From the NCBI RefSeq assembly GCF_050589845.1, contig NZ_JBNGPA010000004.1, positions 62,001 to 126,000 on the forward strand: a stretch of DNA of 64,000 nucleotides, in the 5' to 3' direction. A program made the position numbers and the translations under genes. Positions within the stretch are counted from its first letter, which is position 1; every line of letters starts with the position of its first letter. This DNA is from Carboxylicivirga agarovorans (GTDB taxonomy: Bacteria; Bacteroidota; Bacteroidia; Bacteroidales; Marinilabiliaceae). The notes below the pieces were generated by a model that was not told the DNA's origin, made no database searches, and saw nothing but the letters and a program-made list of their open reading frames with translations. This document shows positions 16,994 through 27,400 of this stretch, in pieces.

Positions 16994-19900
16994 ATGCGCA
17001 TCATATTCACCATATCGTTATTGGTTGGATGGAGTGTCTTTTCACTTCATGCGCAGTACTTTGGGCAGAACAAACCCTCGTATGATGATTTTGATTTTCA
17101 ACTTTATAAAACACCTAATTTTGAACTCTACCATTACTTCAAAGATGACGAGCAGATAGAGCAACTGGCACGTCAGGCTGAAAAATGGTATTTTTATCAT
17201 CAACAGGTGCTTCTTGACACCTTTCATGTTAAAAGCCCTATTATCTTCTATTCCAATCATGCCGACTTTCAACAAACAACAGCAGTCAGCAGCCGCATTG
17301 ATGTAGGTACGGGAGGAGTTACCGAAGGTATGAAGCGGCGGGTTGTCATGCCTGTTAACTATACAAGGCAACAAACCGACCATGTACTGGGCCATGAATT
17401 GGTGCACGCCTTCCAATATCACATGCTCACCCATGATGAGGAGATCAACCTGATGGCTATCAATAATGTGCCCCTGTGGATGATTGAAGGAATGGCCGAA
17501 TACCTGTCTTTGGGAAGCACCAACAGTCATACCGCTCTGTGGATGCGCGATGCTTTAATTAATAATAACTTCCCCACCCTTGAGCAGATGACACGGAGCT
17601 ATCGTTACTCACCGTATCGTTATGGTCATGCTTTTTGGGCTTTTATTGCCTATCAATATGGCGAACAATATATTCCCCGTTTGTTTAAGGCTGCTGCCCG
17701 CGATGGATATGAGCAAGCCATAGGTGATGTATTGATGCTGTCTGATGATTCCTTATCCGTGATATGGCAAAATGCACTGAAGGATCATTTACTGAGTTCA
17801 TCGATCGATTCGACCTTTTCCATTATAGGTGATCGCATTATTTCAAAGAAAAACAGCGGACGCTATAACCTTAATCCTGCTCTTAGTCCCAACGGCAAAT
17901 ACCTTGTCTACTTATCGGAACGTGACTTATACGATATAGACCTGTTTCTTGCCGATGCTAAAACAGGTGAGTTGGTGTCCCGTTTGTACACAGCTACCAG
18001 TCATGATGAGATTGATGCCCTCAACTACCTGGAAACAGCAGGAAGCTGGTCGGCCGACAGTCGGTATTTCGCTTTTATTGCTTTTAAGCAGGGACAAGCC
18101 ACCTGCCAGATTTTTGATGTTAAGAAGAAATCAACCGTTCAGGAAATAACTATTGACGATTACGATGAAATATGTTGGCCCGCATGGAGCCCTACTGATA
18201 ATGTAATCGCTTTTTCAGCCTTAAAAGAAGGCGTATCTGATATTGTCACATACAACCTGGATGATTTGTCGGTTGAGAATATAACCAACAATTCCTTTTC
18301 ATGCATCCAGCCCACCTGGACTAATGATGGTCGATTCATATACTATGTGAGCGACAAGAATCTGTCCAATAAAACAGACTATAAAAACGGCCTTAACATT
18401 GCACGTATTTCAGCCGATGGCGATCAACACTACTTCTTCCCCACTTTTAACGGGGCTAAGAATCTGAATCCCACCACAACGCAACATCATAATGAAGTAC
18501 TGTTCCTGTCAAACCGGGATGGACGGCGCAATTTATACCTCTTAAACACCAGCGATGGCAGCTATAAGCAAATAACCCAATATCCGACCGGCATAACCGG
18601 CATGACAGATTATTCGCCGGCATTAAGCACATCGGGCGACACCCTGCTATATACCATGCTTTGGAACGGGGAATATACGATCTACCGCAGCTCATTGGAT
18701 CAATTAAAGCAAAATGCTCTCCCTGTTTCTGATAATGAGTATAACATGAGTGCATCGAGAATAGTTCCTTACTCATCCATTCCATCACAAATTGAAACCA
18801 ACCTGTACTTTAACCGACAGCCCTATTCGTTAAAAGCCGATAGCTTTTTCACAGATGAAATAAGAAATAATTTTAAGCTTGATTATATTGGCAATGCTTC
18901 AGCCGGCGTGATGACAGGCCGCTTCGGCACAGGTATGGCAGGAAGCATCGAGGCCATGTTCAGCGACATATTGGGCAAAAACATGCTTTACACTGCCTTG
19001 AGCATCAATGGTGAAATATATGATTTTGGCGGCCAAATTGCATATATCAACCAGCGGAAGCGGGTTAAAGTAGGCGTGGCCCTTTCACACATTCCCTATC
19101 GGACAGGCACCTATCAATACGAAATGGACTCACTGGCCGACGGCAGTACTGCACGTACACTCAACTATCTTTACAGGCGTACCTTTGAAGATAAACTGTC
19201 GGTGTTTACATTTATCCCCATTAATAAAACACGTCGCTTTGAGTTAGGTGCCTCATATGCCTTTTATAATTACCGAATCGAAAAGATAAAAAACATCAAT
19301 TCTTTCTCGCAGATCTATTCATCGGAGAAAGAAAAAATGCCGGCTCCTGACGGCTTCAGCACAGCTATACTCGATGCTGCTTTTGTGATAGACAATGCCA
19401 AAATGGGACTGGCCTCTCCGGTTGAGGGTAAACGACTTAGAATACAGATGGAGCATTACCTGCACAAGATGCAGATGCAGACATTGCTGGTCGACTTCAG
19501 GCGCTATTTCTTTGTTAAGCCATATAGCATAGCCTTCCGTCTGTATCATTACGGCAGGTACGGTAAAGACTCAGACAGCGATCGTATGTCAGAGCTTTTC
19601 CTCGGTTCTCCATGGTTTGTAAGAGGCTATGAAATGGGTAACCTATACGGTGATGAATCAGTTGACGCCAATACTATTAGTATGAACCAGTTAATAGGAA
19701 CCCGTCTTTTGGTTTCAAACATTGAATGGCGTATACCATTTACGGGACCTAAAGAGATAGCCTGGTTTTCATCCAATTTTCTATTCAGCGAACTGGCCTT
19801 GTTCGTTGATGCTGGTGTTAGCTGGAACAAAAATTCCTATCCGGTTGCACGATTGACTACGAATAACCTGTCTCAACGTATACCGGTCTTTAGCGGTGGC

Positions 19901-20020
19901 TTAGCCTACCGGATCAACCTATTCGGAGCCATGATACTTGAGCCTTACTATGGCTTCCCTTTTCATCAGAACCGTATTAAAAAGGGCGAATTCGGCATTA
20001 ATATATTCGCAGGTTGGTAA
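16994..20020 (+). CDS. Gluzincin peptidase-like / TolB-type propeller / outer-membrane barrel fusion
   Basis: A 1008-residue secreted protein. After a signal peptide (about 1-20), residues 30-250 carry a zinc-peptidase core: HELVH at 134-138 and the following EGMAEY at 165-170, a likely third ligand. Residues about 260-600 have PD40/TolB-type propeller repeats (for example PALSPNGKYLVY, AWSPTDNVIAFS, TWTNDGRFIYYVS). Residues about 630-1008 look like an Omp85/BamA-type beta-barrel, with GRFGTGMAGSIEAMFSD and a C terminus ending FAGW. The same order is known in a family of uncharacterised proteins. It may be an outer-membrane protease or a secretion device; the function is not established. Confidence 0.8.
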   Translation: MRIIFTISLLVGWSVFSLHAQYFGQNKPSYDDFDFQLYKTPNFELYHYFKDDEQIEQLARQAEKWYFYHQQVLLDTFHVKSPIIFYSNHADFQQTTAVSSRIDVGTGGVTEGMKRRVVMPVNYTRQQTDHVLGHELVHAFQYHMLTHDEEINLMAINNVPLWMIEGMAEYLSLGSTNSHTALWMRDALINNNFPTLEQMTRSYRYSPYRYGHAFWAFIAYQYGEQYIPRLFKAAARDGYEQAIGDVLMLSDDSLSVIWQNALKDHLLSSSIDSTFSIIGDRIISKKNSGRYNLNPALSPNGKYLVYLSERDLYDIDLFLADAKTGELVSRLYTATSHDEIDALNYLETAGSWSADSRYFAFIAFKQGQATCQIFDVKKKSTVQEITIDDYDEICWPAWSPTDNVIAFSALKEGVSDIVTYNLDDLSVENITNNSFSCIQPTWTNDGRFIYYVSDKNLSNKTDYKNGLNIARISADGDQHYFFPTFNGAKNLNPTTTQHHNEVLFLSNRDGRRNLYLLNTSDGSYKQITQYPTGITGMTDYSPALSTSGDTLLYTMLWNGEYTIYRSSLDQLKQNALPVSDNEYNMSASRIVPYSSIPSQIETNLYFNRQPYSLKADSFFTDEIRNNFKLDYIGNASAGVMTGRFGTGMAGSIEAMFSDILGKNMLYTALSINGEIYDFGGQIAYINQRKRVKVGVALSHIPYRTGTYQYEMDSLADGSTARTLNYLYRRTFEDKLSVFTFIPINKTRRFELGASYAFYNYRIEKIKNINSFSQIYSSEKEKMPAPDGFSTAILDAAFVIDNAKMGLASPVEGKRLRIQMEHYLHKMQMQTLLVDFRRYFFVKPYSIAFRLYHYGRYGKDSDSDRMSELFLGSPWFVRGYEMGNLYGDESVDANTISMNQLIGTRLLVSNIEWRIPFTGPKEIAWFSSNFLFSELALFVDAGVSWNKNSYPVARLTTNNLSQRIPVFSGGLAYRINLFGAMILEPYYGFPFHQNRIKKGEFGINIFAGW

Positions 20021-20360
20021 TGCCAACCAATAATTCACGGAACCAAGCGTACTAATTCTGTGGTGTAAAATGAGTTCTTCCAGATCGTGATCACGCCACA
20101 ATACTATTCATTTCAAAAAAGTTATGAATAATGTGGGTTAATCATTATCTTGTCATTGCGGGGACAGATAAGAATTGAGAGGAATCACCAGGAGTGTAAC
20201 CTGAAAAAAGATAACTCATGCAATATCCAAGCCGGAACCAACCGACTTCTTATTGGATACTATCAGGTCGAAAAAAATCTACTTTCCGACAGCATTATCA
20301 TGTCGCCCTGTCAATACCCACTCAGTATCTAACTCATTTACTAACTAAAACAAAACATCT
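20021..20360. other. Gene-free stretch before hppA
   Basis: About 340 bases with no supported gene. It contains an inverted repeat TATTCAT (20105-20111) with ATGAATA (20124-20130), loop of 12, not followed by T residues, and the palindrome GTGATCAC near 20088. I found no consensus promoter for hppA. Confidence 0.4.
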
Positions 20361-22619
20361 ATGAATTCAATTTTTTGGTTTATCCCCTTTGCCTCAGTAT
20401 TGGCATTGGTTTTTGCCTGGATTTTCTTCAAATCAATGATGAAAGAATCGGAAGGCACAGACAAAATGAAAGAAATCGCTCAGCATGTCAGAGATGGGGC
20501 TATGGCATATCTTTCGAGACAATATAAAGTTGTCGGTATCGTTTTTCTTGTGCTGTTAATAATTCTTACCATACTGGCTGTTATTGGTGTTCAAAATCCT
20601 TTTGTCCCAATTGCCTTTTTAACCGGGGGTTTCTTTTCCGGGCTCTGTGGTTTCCTGGGTATGAAAACAGCCACCTTTGCATCGGCACGTACTGCTCATG
20701 GTGCATCTAAATCATTGAACAGAGGACTTAAAGTAGCCTTTAGAAGCGGCGCTGTAATGGGCCTGGTTGTAGTTGGTTTTGGATTAATAGATATCGCATT
20801 ATGGTATTGGGTGCTGAATTATATATACGATCATAATGTCTTTGGCCTTGGTTTGGCAATAGCCGAAGAAGTAAGCCTTACAGGTGGCTGGACAACAGAT
20901 TTTATATCCAACCCCGAATGGATACATGCTAAAATGGTTCATATTACGACCACCATGCTAACCTTTGGTATGGGAGCCTCTACACAGGCATTATTCGCAC
21001 GTGTTGGTGGAGGTATTTACACCAAAGCAGCCGATGTTGGTGCTGACCTTGTGGGTAAGGTAGAGGCAGGAATTCCTGAAGATGATCCACGTAATCCTGC
21101 AACCATTGCCGATAACGTGGGTGATAACGTGGGTGATGTTGCCGGAATGGGTGCCGACCTTTACGAATCGTATTGTGGTTCAATACTGGCCACTGCCGCT
21201 TTGGGAGCTGCCATATCAATGAATTCAGGCCAGTTTAACGAGAAAGCCATTATTGCTCCAATGATCGTGGCAGCTATAGGTATTATATTCTCCATTTTGG
21301 GTGTGTTTATGGTTCGTACCAAAGAAGATGCTTCTGCCAAGAATCTACTTAACTCATTGCTAGTGGGTACTGCCGGATCATCGGTACTGATATTAATTGC
21401 CATTGGAGTAATGGCCTATCTTGGATGGTTTGGATGGGGTATATTTGGCTCTGTTGTTGCCGGTTTGATTGCAGGAATTATTATAGGCCAGGGAACTGAA
21501 TACTACACTTCTGACGGATACAAACCAACGCAGGGTATTGCAAAACAGGCACTGCAAGGACCGGCTACAACCATTATCGATGGTATTGCTGTTGGCATGT
21601 ACTCAACATGGATTCCTGTTGTAACTATTGTTGCAGGTATTATCGCAGCCTTTGGTTTTGCAGGCGGATTCACTGACTTTAGCGAAGGAGTATATGGTAT
21701 TGGATTTGCCGCCGTGGGAATGTTATCAACTTTAGGGATTACTCTTGCAACAGATGCTTTTGGACCTATTGCTGATAATGCGGGTGGTAATGCTGAGATG
21801 GCCGAGCTGCCAAAAGAAGTGCGCGAACGTACTGATGCCCTTGATATGCTGGGTAACACCACAGCCGCAACAGGTAAAGGCTTTGCTATTGGTTCGGCCG
21901 CATTAACTGCTATGGCTTTATTGGTGGCATATATGGAAGAGGTAAGAATATGGCTTAAGAAAGTGCCTGAGCTTGGTAATAAATTCCTTGAAGTAACCGG
22001 GGCAGAGAGTTTAACATCTGCATCTATCAAGGACTTTGTTGATTTTTATGAGCTTAACATGTTCAACCCGCTACTGTTAGCCGGTTTATTTATTGGTGCG
22101 ATGATGGCCTTTGTATTTTGCGCCATGACCATGAAAGCTGTAGGTCGTGCAGCAGGTGCAATGGTAGAAGAGGTACGCCGTCAGTTCAGAGAGATACCTG
22201 GAATACTGGAAGGTACAGGTAAGCCTGAATATGCCAAATGCGTAGCTATATCTACCAAAGGTGCTCAACGTGAAATGCTGGTTCCTTCAATTTTAGCCAT
22301 TGCTGTTCCTATCATTGTTGGTCTATTTCTAGGCGTAGCGGGCGTTATTGGCCTGTTAATGGGTGGCTTGGTAACCGGTTTTACACTGGCTGTAATGCTA
22401 AACAACTCTGGCGGTGCCTGGGACAATGCCAAGAAATATATTGAGAAAGGTCACTATGGCGGAAAAGGTAGTGAGGCGCATCATGCAGGTGTGGTTGGCG
22501 ATACTGTTGGTGATCCGTTTAAAGATACTTCAGGTCCGTCGTTAAACATCCTGATCAAGCTAATGACAATGGTTTCTGTTGTAATGTCTGGCTTAACAGT
22601 TATTTATTCATTATTTTAG
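20361..22619 (+). CDS. hppA: K+-dependent membrane-bound pyrophosphatase (ion pump)
   Basis: Hydrolyses pyrophosphate and pumps Na+ or H+ across the inner membrane. The 752 residues form about 16 membrane helices. Substrate loops are plain: DVGADLVGKVEAG, EDDPRNPATIADNVGDNVGD (about 240-260), and late GDTVGDPFKDT near the C terminus. The GNTTAATGK block near 499-507 has Ala where K+-independent enzymes have Lys, which marks the K+-dependent class. That class includes Na+ pumps, H+ pumps and dual pumps, and I cannot separate them from these motifs. It is a single-gene unit followed by a terminator at 22687. PPi-driven pumping suits an energy-limited anaerobe. Confidence 0.95.
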   Translation: MNSIFWFIPFASVLALVFAWIFFKSMMKESEGTDKMKEIAQHVRDGAMAYLSRQYKVVGIVFLVLLIILTILAVIGVQNPFVPIAFLTGGFFSGLCGFLGMKTATFASARTAHGASKSLNRGLKVAFRSGAVMGLVVVGFGLIDIALWYWVLNYIYDHNVFGLGLAIAEEVSLTGGWTTDFISNPEWIHAKMVHITTTMLTFGMGASTQALFARVGGGIYTKAADVGADLVGKVEAGIPEDDPRNPATIADNVGDNVGDVAGMGADLYESYCGSILATAALGAAISMNSGQFNEKAIIAPMIVAAIGIIFSILGVFMVRTKEDASAKNLLNSLLVGTAGSSVLILIAIGVMAYLGWFGWGIFGSVVAGLIAGIIIGQGTEYYTSDGYKPTQGIAKQALQGPATTIIDGIAVGMYSTWIPVVTIVAGIIAAFGFAGGFTDFSEGVYGIGFAAVGMLSTLGITLATDAFGPIADNAGGNAEMAELPKEVRERTDALDMLGNTTAATGKGFAIGSAALTAMALLVAYMEEVRIWLKKVPELGNKFLEVTGAESLTSASIKDFVDFYELNMFNPLLLAGLFIGAMMAFVFCAMTMKAVGRAAGAMVEEVRRQFREIPGILEGTGKPEYAKCVAISTKGAQREMLVPSILAIAVPIIVGLFLGVAGVIGLLMGGLVTGFTLAVMLNNSGGAWDNAKKYIEKGHYGGKGSEAHHAGVVGDTVGDPFKDTSGPSLNILIKLMTMVSVVMSGLTVIYSLF

Positions 22620-22686
22620 TAATATCCACTTCTACAACAAACGCGGATGTTCATTTCATTCGTATACCATCAAATTAAAGTGATAT

Positions 22687-22715
22687 ACCGCCCTTATCTA
22701 CGGGGCGGTTTTTTT
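22687..22715 (+). terminator. Intrinsic terminator after hppA
   Basis: ACCGCCC (22687-22693) pairs with GGGCGGT (22703-22709), followed by a run of seven T residues on the plus strand. Confidence 0.85.
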
Positions 22716-22754
22716 CTTTATAAAAACATCAGGACCTGTTACAAATATCATCGG

Positions 22755-22820
22755 GAGCATTTTCATTTCTCTTCGCGAGCATTTTTGTTTCTCTTCGCGA
22801 GCATTTCTGTTCTCTTTCGG
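22755..22820. repeat. Three tandem copies of a 22-base repeat
   Basis: Copies at 22755-22776, 22777-22798 and 22799-22820, each starting GAGCATTT and ending in CTCTTCGC or a close variant. The first two differ at two positions, the third at more. They lie in 22620-22998, between the hppA terminator and the convergent gene at 22999. That stretch holds no gene. Confidence 0.85.
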
Positions 22821-22947
22821 GTTCTTTTTTGATATTTATCAGGGGGCCATTTCTGTAAAATCATGGAACATCAATCAAAGCAGGCTAATGATTGACACAA
22901 ACGAACAGGTCATATTGATGACATGACAGCAGGAAAGATCATTACAC

Positions 22948-22976
22948 AAAAAAGCCGCTCATTAATGAACGGCTTT
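22948..22976 (-). terminator. Intrinsic terminator of the siaB-siaC-ABC unit
   Basis: On the minus strand AAAGCCG and CGGCTTT flank a self-complementary TCATTAATGA core, followed by six T residues. It begins 22 bases after the stop of the last gene of the unit. Confidence 0.88.
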
Positions 22977-22998
22977 ACTATATAAGGTAATTAGTATC

Positions 22999-23433
22999 CT
23001 AGAGTTGCTTCACAAGCGAAAGAACCGACTTTGCACACCCTTCTTGTCCGCCTTTAAATGAGAAATACAAGTGGTAAACACCTGTTTTACGACAAACAAA
23101 CTGAAACTCATCATACATTTTACCATTGTGGAAGTTACTACTGATAAGCTTTTCATTTTGCTTTAATTGCATGATCATCTTTTCAGCATTTGAAGCCCCG
23201 TTAACAATGTTAAACTTGTATTGAGTGTTACTGTTTAGTACAACAGAAAATTTAACGTATCCGGTTTTAGTATCTTTCTTTTCTTTTACCATTTCAACGG
23301 TAAAATCTTTTATATACTGGCTTGAACCCATTTCTTTCAACGCCTGCTTAAGCAAGTCATCGCCACATTGCGCCGATGCACTAAAAGCACTCATTAAAAA
23401 AAGAACCAGGAAGCTATAAATTAATTTTTTCAT
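22999..23433 (-). CDS. Secreted protein of unknown function
   Basis: Product of 144 residues if the ATG at 23433 is used. That start gives a clean signal peptide, MKKLIYSFLVLFLMSAFSASAQ, counted to about residue 21. An in-frame start 25 residues upstream lacks this and overlaps the previous gene. The mature part has paired Cys (near the mature N terminus, in FVCRKTGVYHLYFSF and in EGCAKS) and an alternating beta pattern, suggesting a small disulfide-bonded beta-sandwich. The GVYHLYFSF segment resembles GOLD-like folds, but this is weak. It is the last gene of the five-gene unit, so it may work with the lipoprotein and transporter upstream. Confidence 0.7.
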   Translation of the reverse strand: MKKLIYSFLVLFLMSAFSASAQCGDDLLKQALKEMGSSQYIKDFTVEMVKEKKDTKTGYVKFSVVLNSNTQYKFNIVNGASNAEKMIMQLKQNEKLISSNFHNGKMYDEFQFVCRKTGVYHLYFSFKGGQEGCAKSVLSLVKQL

Positions 23434-23497
23434 CTTTTTCAGTTTAATTGGTCCCCAAGAACATTTGCAAAAATAAGGTTTTTTCAAATACTCTGAC

Positions 23498-24409
23498 TTA
23501 CGACACAATGAATTCTCTTAATGACTTGATTTCAGCAACAATAGCATTTACATCTTCAGGAGATATTTCCACATGGCTTACTTCATCCTGTACGATAATT
23601 AATTTACCATCCTGCTCTATTGTTTTAGCCTCACCCATTTCAGTCGTAATGCTTACGCCGCTGTATGCTTGCTTAAGTTTACCAATGTGTTCCGCCAACT
23701 GTGCGAAATCAGGATCTCCGCTATAGTTCTTTAAAATAATTTCGATGATGTCGATAATATCTTTCTGCTCAGCAACACGATTAATCAAGTTCTCATCATT
23801 GGTTTCCTCAATCACACTGGCTGTAATGTACAAACCTTCAATCCATGCACCTGTAACAATCAAAGACGATACGTTGCTACGCTTCTGGCTACGTAGGTAT
23901 GAGTCCATTTGGTTGAAGCTTGAGATAGAAATCTGCATCAACGAATCCAGGTTATTATTGTTAGTAGCCATTCGTTTCAATGAATTGAAATCGAAGAACT
24001 GACCAACCTTAATACCTTCAGCCAAAGACTTAATAGATACCAGGTATGAAACAACAATGTTGTTTTTGTCAAAGGTATTGATATAACCAAGGTCAGCACT
24101 ATAAACACCCAGGTTAAGCGCACGCTTGTAGCTGGTGTTGTAATCATCAACCTTGTCGGTGCTATTTAATATTTTTTGAGAGAAATCAACTCCTGTAGCC
24201 TTAATTATTGAAGCCATCTCAACCGGTGATGAAATATTCTGAATTACATCACTCATTACTTCTTCTGATAATTCAAGAGCTCCGCTTTCAGCTGGTGCAG
24301 AAAGTGTTAACTCATCAGATTCACTGCTCTTTTTTGATGACCCAGAACATGCTGACATTAAACAAATTCCGGCAACCATCAAGGTTAGGTAACTAAATTT
24401 TCTCAACAT
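23498..24409 (-). CDS. Lipoprotein of unknown function in the ABC transporter unit
   Basis: A 303-residue lipoprotein: hydrophobic segment then SACSGSSKK, with Cys21 as the lipid site. The remainder is mostly helical and soluble, with the blocks NLGVYSADLGYINTF and VTGAWIEGLYI, and no motif I can assign. It follows the transporter gene by 56 bases and precedes the secreted protein by 64. This suggests an envelope partner of the exporter. Function unknown. Confidence 0.75.
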   Translation of the reverse strand: MLRKFSYLTLMVAGICLMSACSGSSKKSSESDELTLSAPAESGALELSEEVMSDVIQNISSPVEMASIIKATGVDFSQKILNSTDKVDDYNTSYKRALNLGVYSADLGYINTFDKNNIVVSYLVSIKSLAEGIKVGQFFDFNSLKRMATNNNNLDSLMQISISSFNQMDSYLRSQKRSNVSSLIVTGAWIEGLYITASVIEETNDENLINRVAEQKDIIDIIEIILKNYSGDPDFAQLAEHIGKLKQAYSGVSITTEMGEAKTIEQDGKLIIVQDEVSHVEISPEDVNAIVAEIKSLREFIVS

Positions 24410-24465
24410 TTTAGTACGTTTTTAATTTCGATTGAAGCAATTATACTCAATTATTTAGTAAAAGG

Positions 24466-27400
24466 TTACTTTTTAATCAGTTTTAATTCCCCAAAGAAGT
24501 CCATTCCTTTCTTTAGCAAATCAAAATACAGCACGACATACATCATAATAGTCAATAACCAGACTACGGTAATATTGAACCATAATGTATCATAGAAAAC
24601 ACCTGCGAAATGTTTTTGCGGTGCAAAAAAGTGCGTACGGAACGAAACAGCTGTTTCGGGTTCAGGTATTTGGTAAATTGGGTCTACTACCTGAATAAGT
24701 TTATTTCCATCGCGTAATAACTTATTTTTATCAAAGGTTTTACGCACAATATCAGAGATACTCTCATTGTAATAGGCATCTTTTATGGCGTTGAAACGCT
24801 CTCTGTTATTTCTGATATTCTCTGATAAGAAACGGTCAATCGTATTATCGGCCGTATTAAATATATCTCTGTAATGATTCTTTAACTCCTGGATGTAGTT
24901 CTTAGTTTCCAGGGCAACATCTTCATTGAAGTTTTCAACCGTTAGTTTGTCAAGCGCCTTAAAGGTGATTGATGGAACGCGTTCCATCTCCTTTGATAAT
25001 TCGTTATGCAATAAGCCAAGATCATTTGCATACGCTGCACTCTCTTTGTCTCCTATACGACAAGCATCAATAACCTCTTCAAGCTCGGGCAGGTAATAGA
25101 CATTTTTAAAGTCAGAACTACTGTGCTGTAACTCTACATCAAAAATGTTCTTTTTATAATTGTTATGCTTGTATTGGTGCACAATTAGTCCTTCATAGAT
25201 ATAACGGGAAGGCATTACCTCGGCCACTAATGGTACTTTATCGACGCTTGTAAAATCTTTATTCAGCTTATCAAAAGTAAACATGGCTCCACCCAACACC
25301 ATCTGCGGAATCATTACCAGTGGAATAAGTATATAAATGGTAACAATCGAGTTAAAAGACGCTGACAGGATAAGGCCAAGTATATTGGCAAAAGCAGATA
25401 CTGAGAACAGAGCCAGCCAAAACTCGAAATTCATGCCTTTAATACCCAGAATACTATTGGCCACAAACACAAACAGTGTCATTTGAATGGCTGACATTGT
25501 AAATAATATCAGAATTTTAGATGCCAGGTAACTGGAGCGGCTCAGGTTCAGAAACTTTTCGCGCTTCAATATTTTAGCGTCCTTGAATATTTCTTCAGCA
25601 CTGATGATCAAACCAAAAAACAGAGCCACAATAATACCCATAAAGATATAAGGGGCTATATTTTCATTGTCACGGAAAATATAAATATCAGACTCAGGAT
25701 CAACAATATATCGAATAAGATATGCCAGTATAAATCCTAAGAACGGCGCTTCAAGAAGGTTTAACAGAATATACTGCGTATTGCTTATTTTCGATTTGAA
25801 ATCACGAAGTGTATAAATGAAAAACTGCTTAAACCACGACGGGATATTTAAGGATTTGGGAGGCGTTGACGTCACCTGCTCTACCTGTGGCAATTCTATA
25901 TTTTCTTTATAATGGTCATGCCATTCTTCCGGCGATGTTTTACGCTTGTTAGTGTAATTACCGTACTCGTCAATGACATTGGCATCGATAATATTGAATA
26001 TAAGCTCAGGGTTGAGGTTACCACATGTCCCGCACTCCCCCTGATCACTGTTGATCTGAGCATCAAGTCGTTTAAAGTATATCAATGATTCACTTGGGTT
26101 ACCATAGTATACCGGATAACCACCTGTATCAAGAATATACATCTTATCAAACATCTTGTAGATATCAGATGATGGCTGGTGGATCACAACGAATATTAAC
26201 TTGCCCTTAAGCGCTAATTCACGTAACAAATTCATTACGTTTTCAGAATCACGTGAAGACAATCCCGATGTTGGTTCATCAACGAACAGGATCCCGGGTT
26301 CACGAATTAATTCCAGGGCAATATTCAATCGCTTACGCTGCCCGCCACTGATCATTTTGTTAAGCGGCGAACCAACTTTCAGGTTTCTACGCTCATACAA
26401 TCCAAGGCTCATGAGGGTGTTATTAACCATCTCCTCAATCTCTTTTTCATCCTTGTCTTTAAAGCACAACTTGGCGTTATAGTATAGGTTTTCGTATACT
26501 GTCAGTTCCTCAATCAATAGATCATCCTGAGGAATATAACCGATAACACCTTCTACTTTGTCACGCTCATGATGCAGGTTAAAGCTATTGATCAGTACTT
26601 CGCCGCTTGTTGGTGTTTCGTTACCACACAACACATTTAGCAAAGTTGTTTTACCGGCACCACTGGCACCCATAATTCCGATCAGCTTGCCTTGTTCTTC
26701 TGAAATATTGACATCGCGTAAGCCAATACCCCCGGTTTTAAACTGGAATCCTACCCCTTTAACTTCATAGGAAATCTTTGAGACCGATGAGTCCGACATA
26801 AAGTGCGATACAACATCAGTATAATAAACCGGTTGTCCCTTTGGTAGTTTTACAAAACTACCTTTAGGGAAAAGATAAATACGTCGATTGTTAATCAGCA
26901 GGCCATTAAGGAAAATATCCTGCTCACCTGTATATCTGACAAAATACAGGCCAGCACTTTTCACCCTTAATATCAGCACATTCCTGTCGAGTTCGCCGGT
27001 TTGAATATGCTTGGCATGAGTTAGTTCAGGCACCTGATGATTAACGACTAACACATCGTCCAAATCGAGTTGAGCGAGTTCATTATTTACCGTATAGGTT
27101 TCAATGGCTTCAATCTCTTCTTTGGGCAATTTAAATACATCGGCCACAGTATTAATAATGGCCATCCGTTGCTCGGTAAATTTACGGTCGGCATTAACCA
27201 ACTCATAAAGACGTAGAAGTACAACAACCTTCTGCTCTTTATTCAATTTCTTGTTGATCTTCTTACAAATTCCGAGGATTTTCACGGAATCCTTCATTGA
27301 AGTCAACTTAACCTTACCTTCAGGTTCTTCTTTACCAAGTTTTGAATCTTTCGAAAATTTAAGAAAGAGCGAATAGTATTCTTCAACGTCCTCAGCATTT

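Noticed and set aside
17042..17530. Minus-strand frame of 162 codons inside the peptidase-like gene
   Set aside because: Antisense to the conserved HELVH region; no independent signal.
20105..20130. Inverted repeat TATTCAT/ATGAATA after the peptidase gene, considered as terminator
   Set aside because: Weak AT stem and no T tract.
20150..20332. Sixty-codon frame before hppA
   Set aside because: No ribosome site, no hydrophobic or domain pattern, unusual residues; taken as non-coding.
21503..22030. Minus-strand frame of 175 codons inside hppA
   Set aside because: Antisense shadow of a strongly conserved gene; low-complexity composition and no ribosome site.
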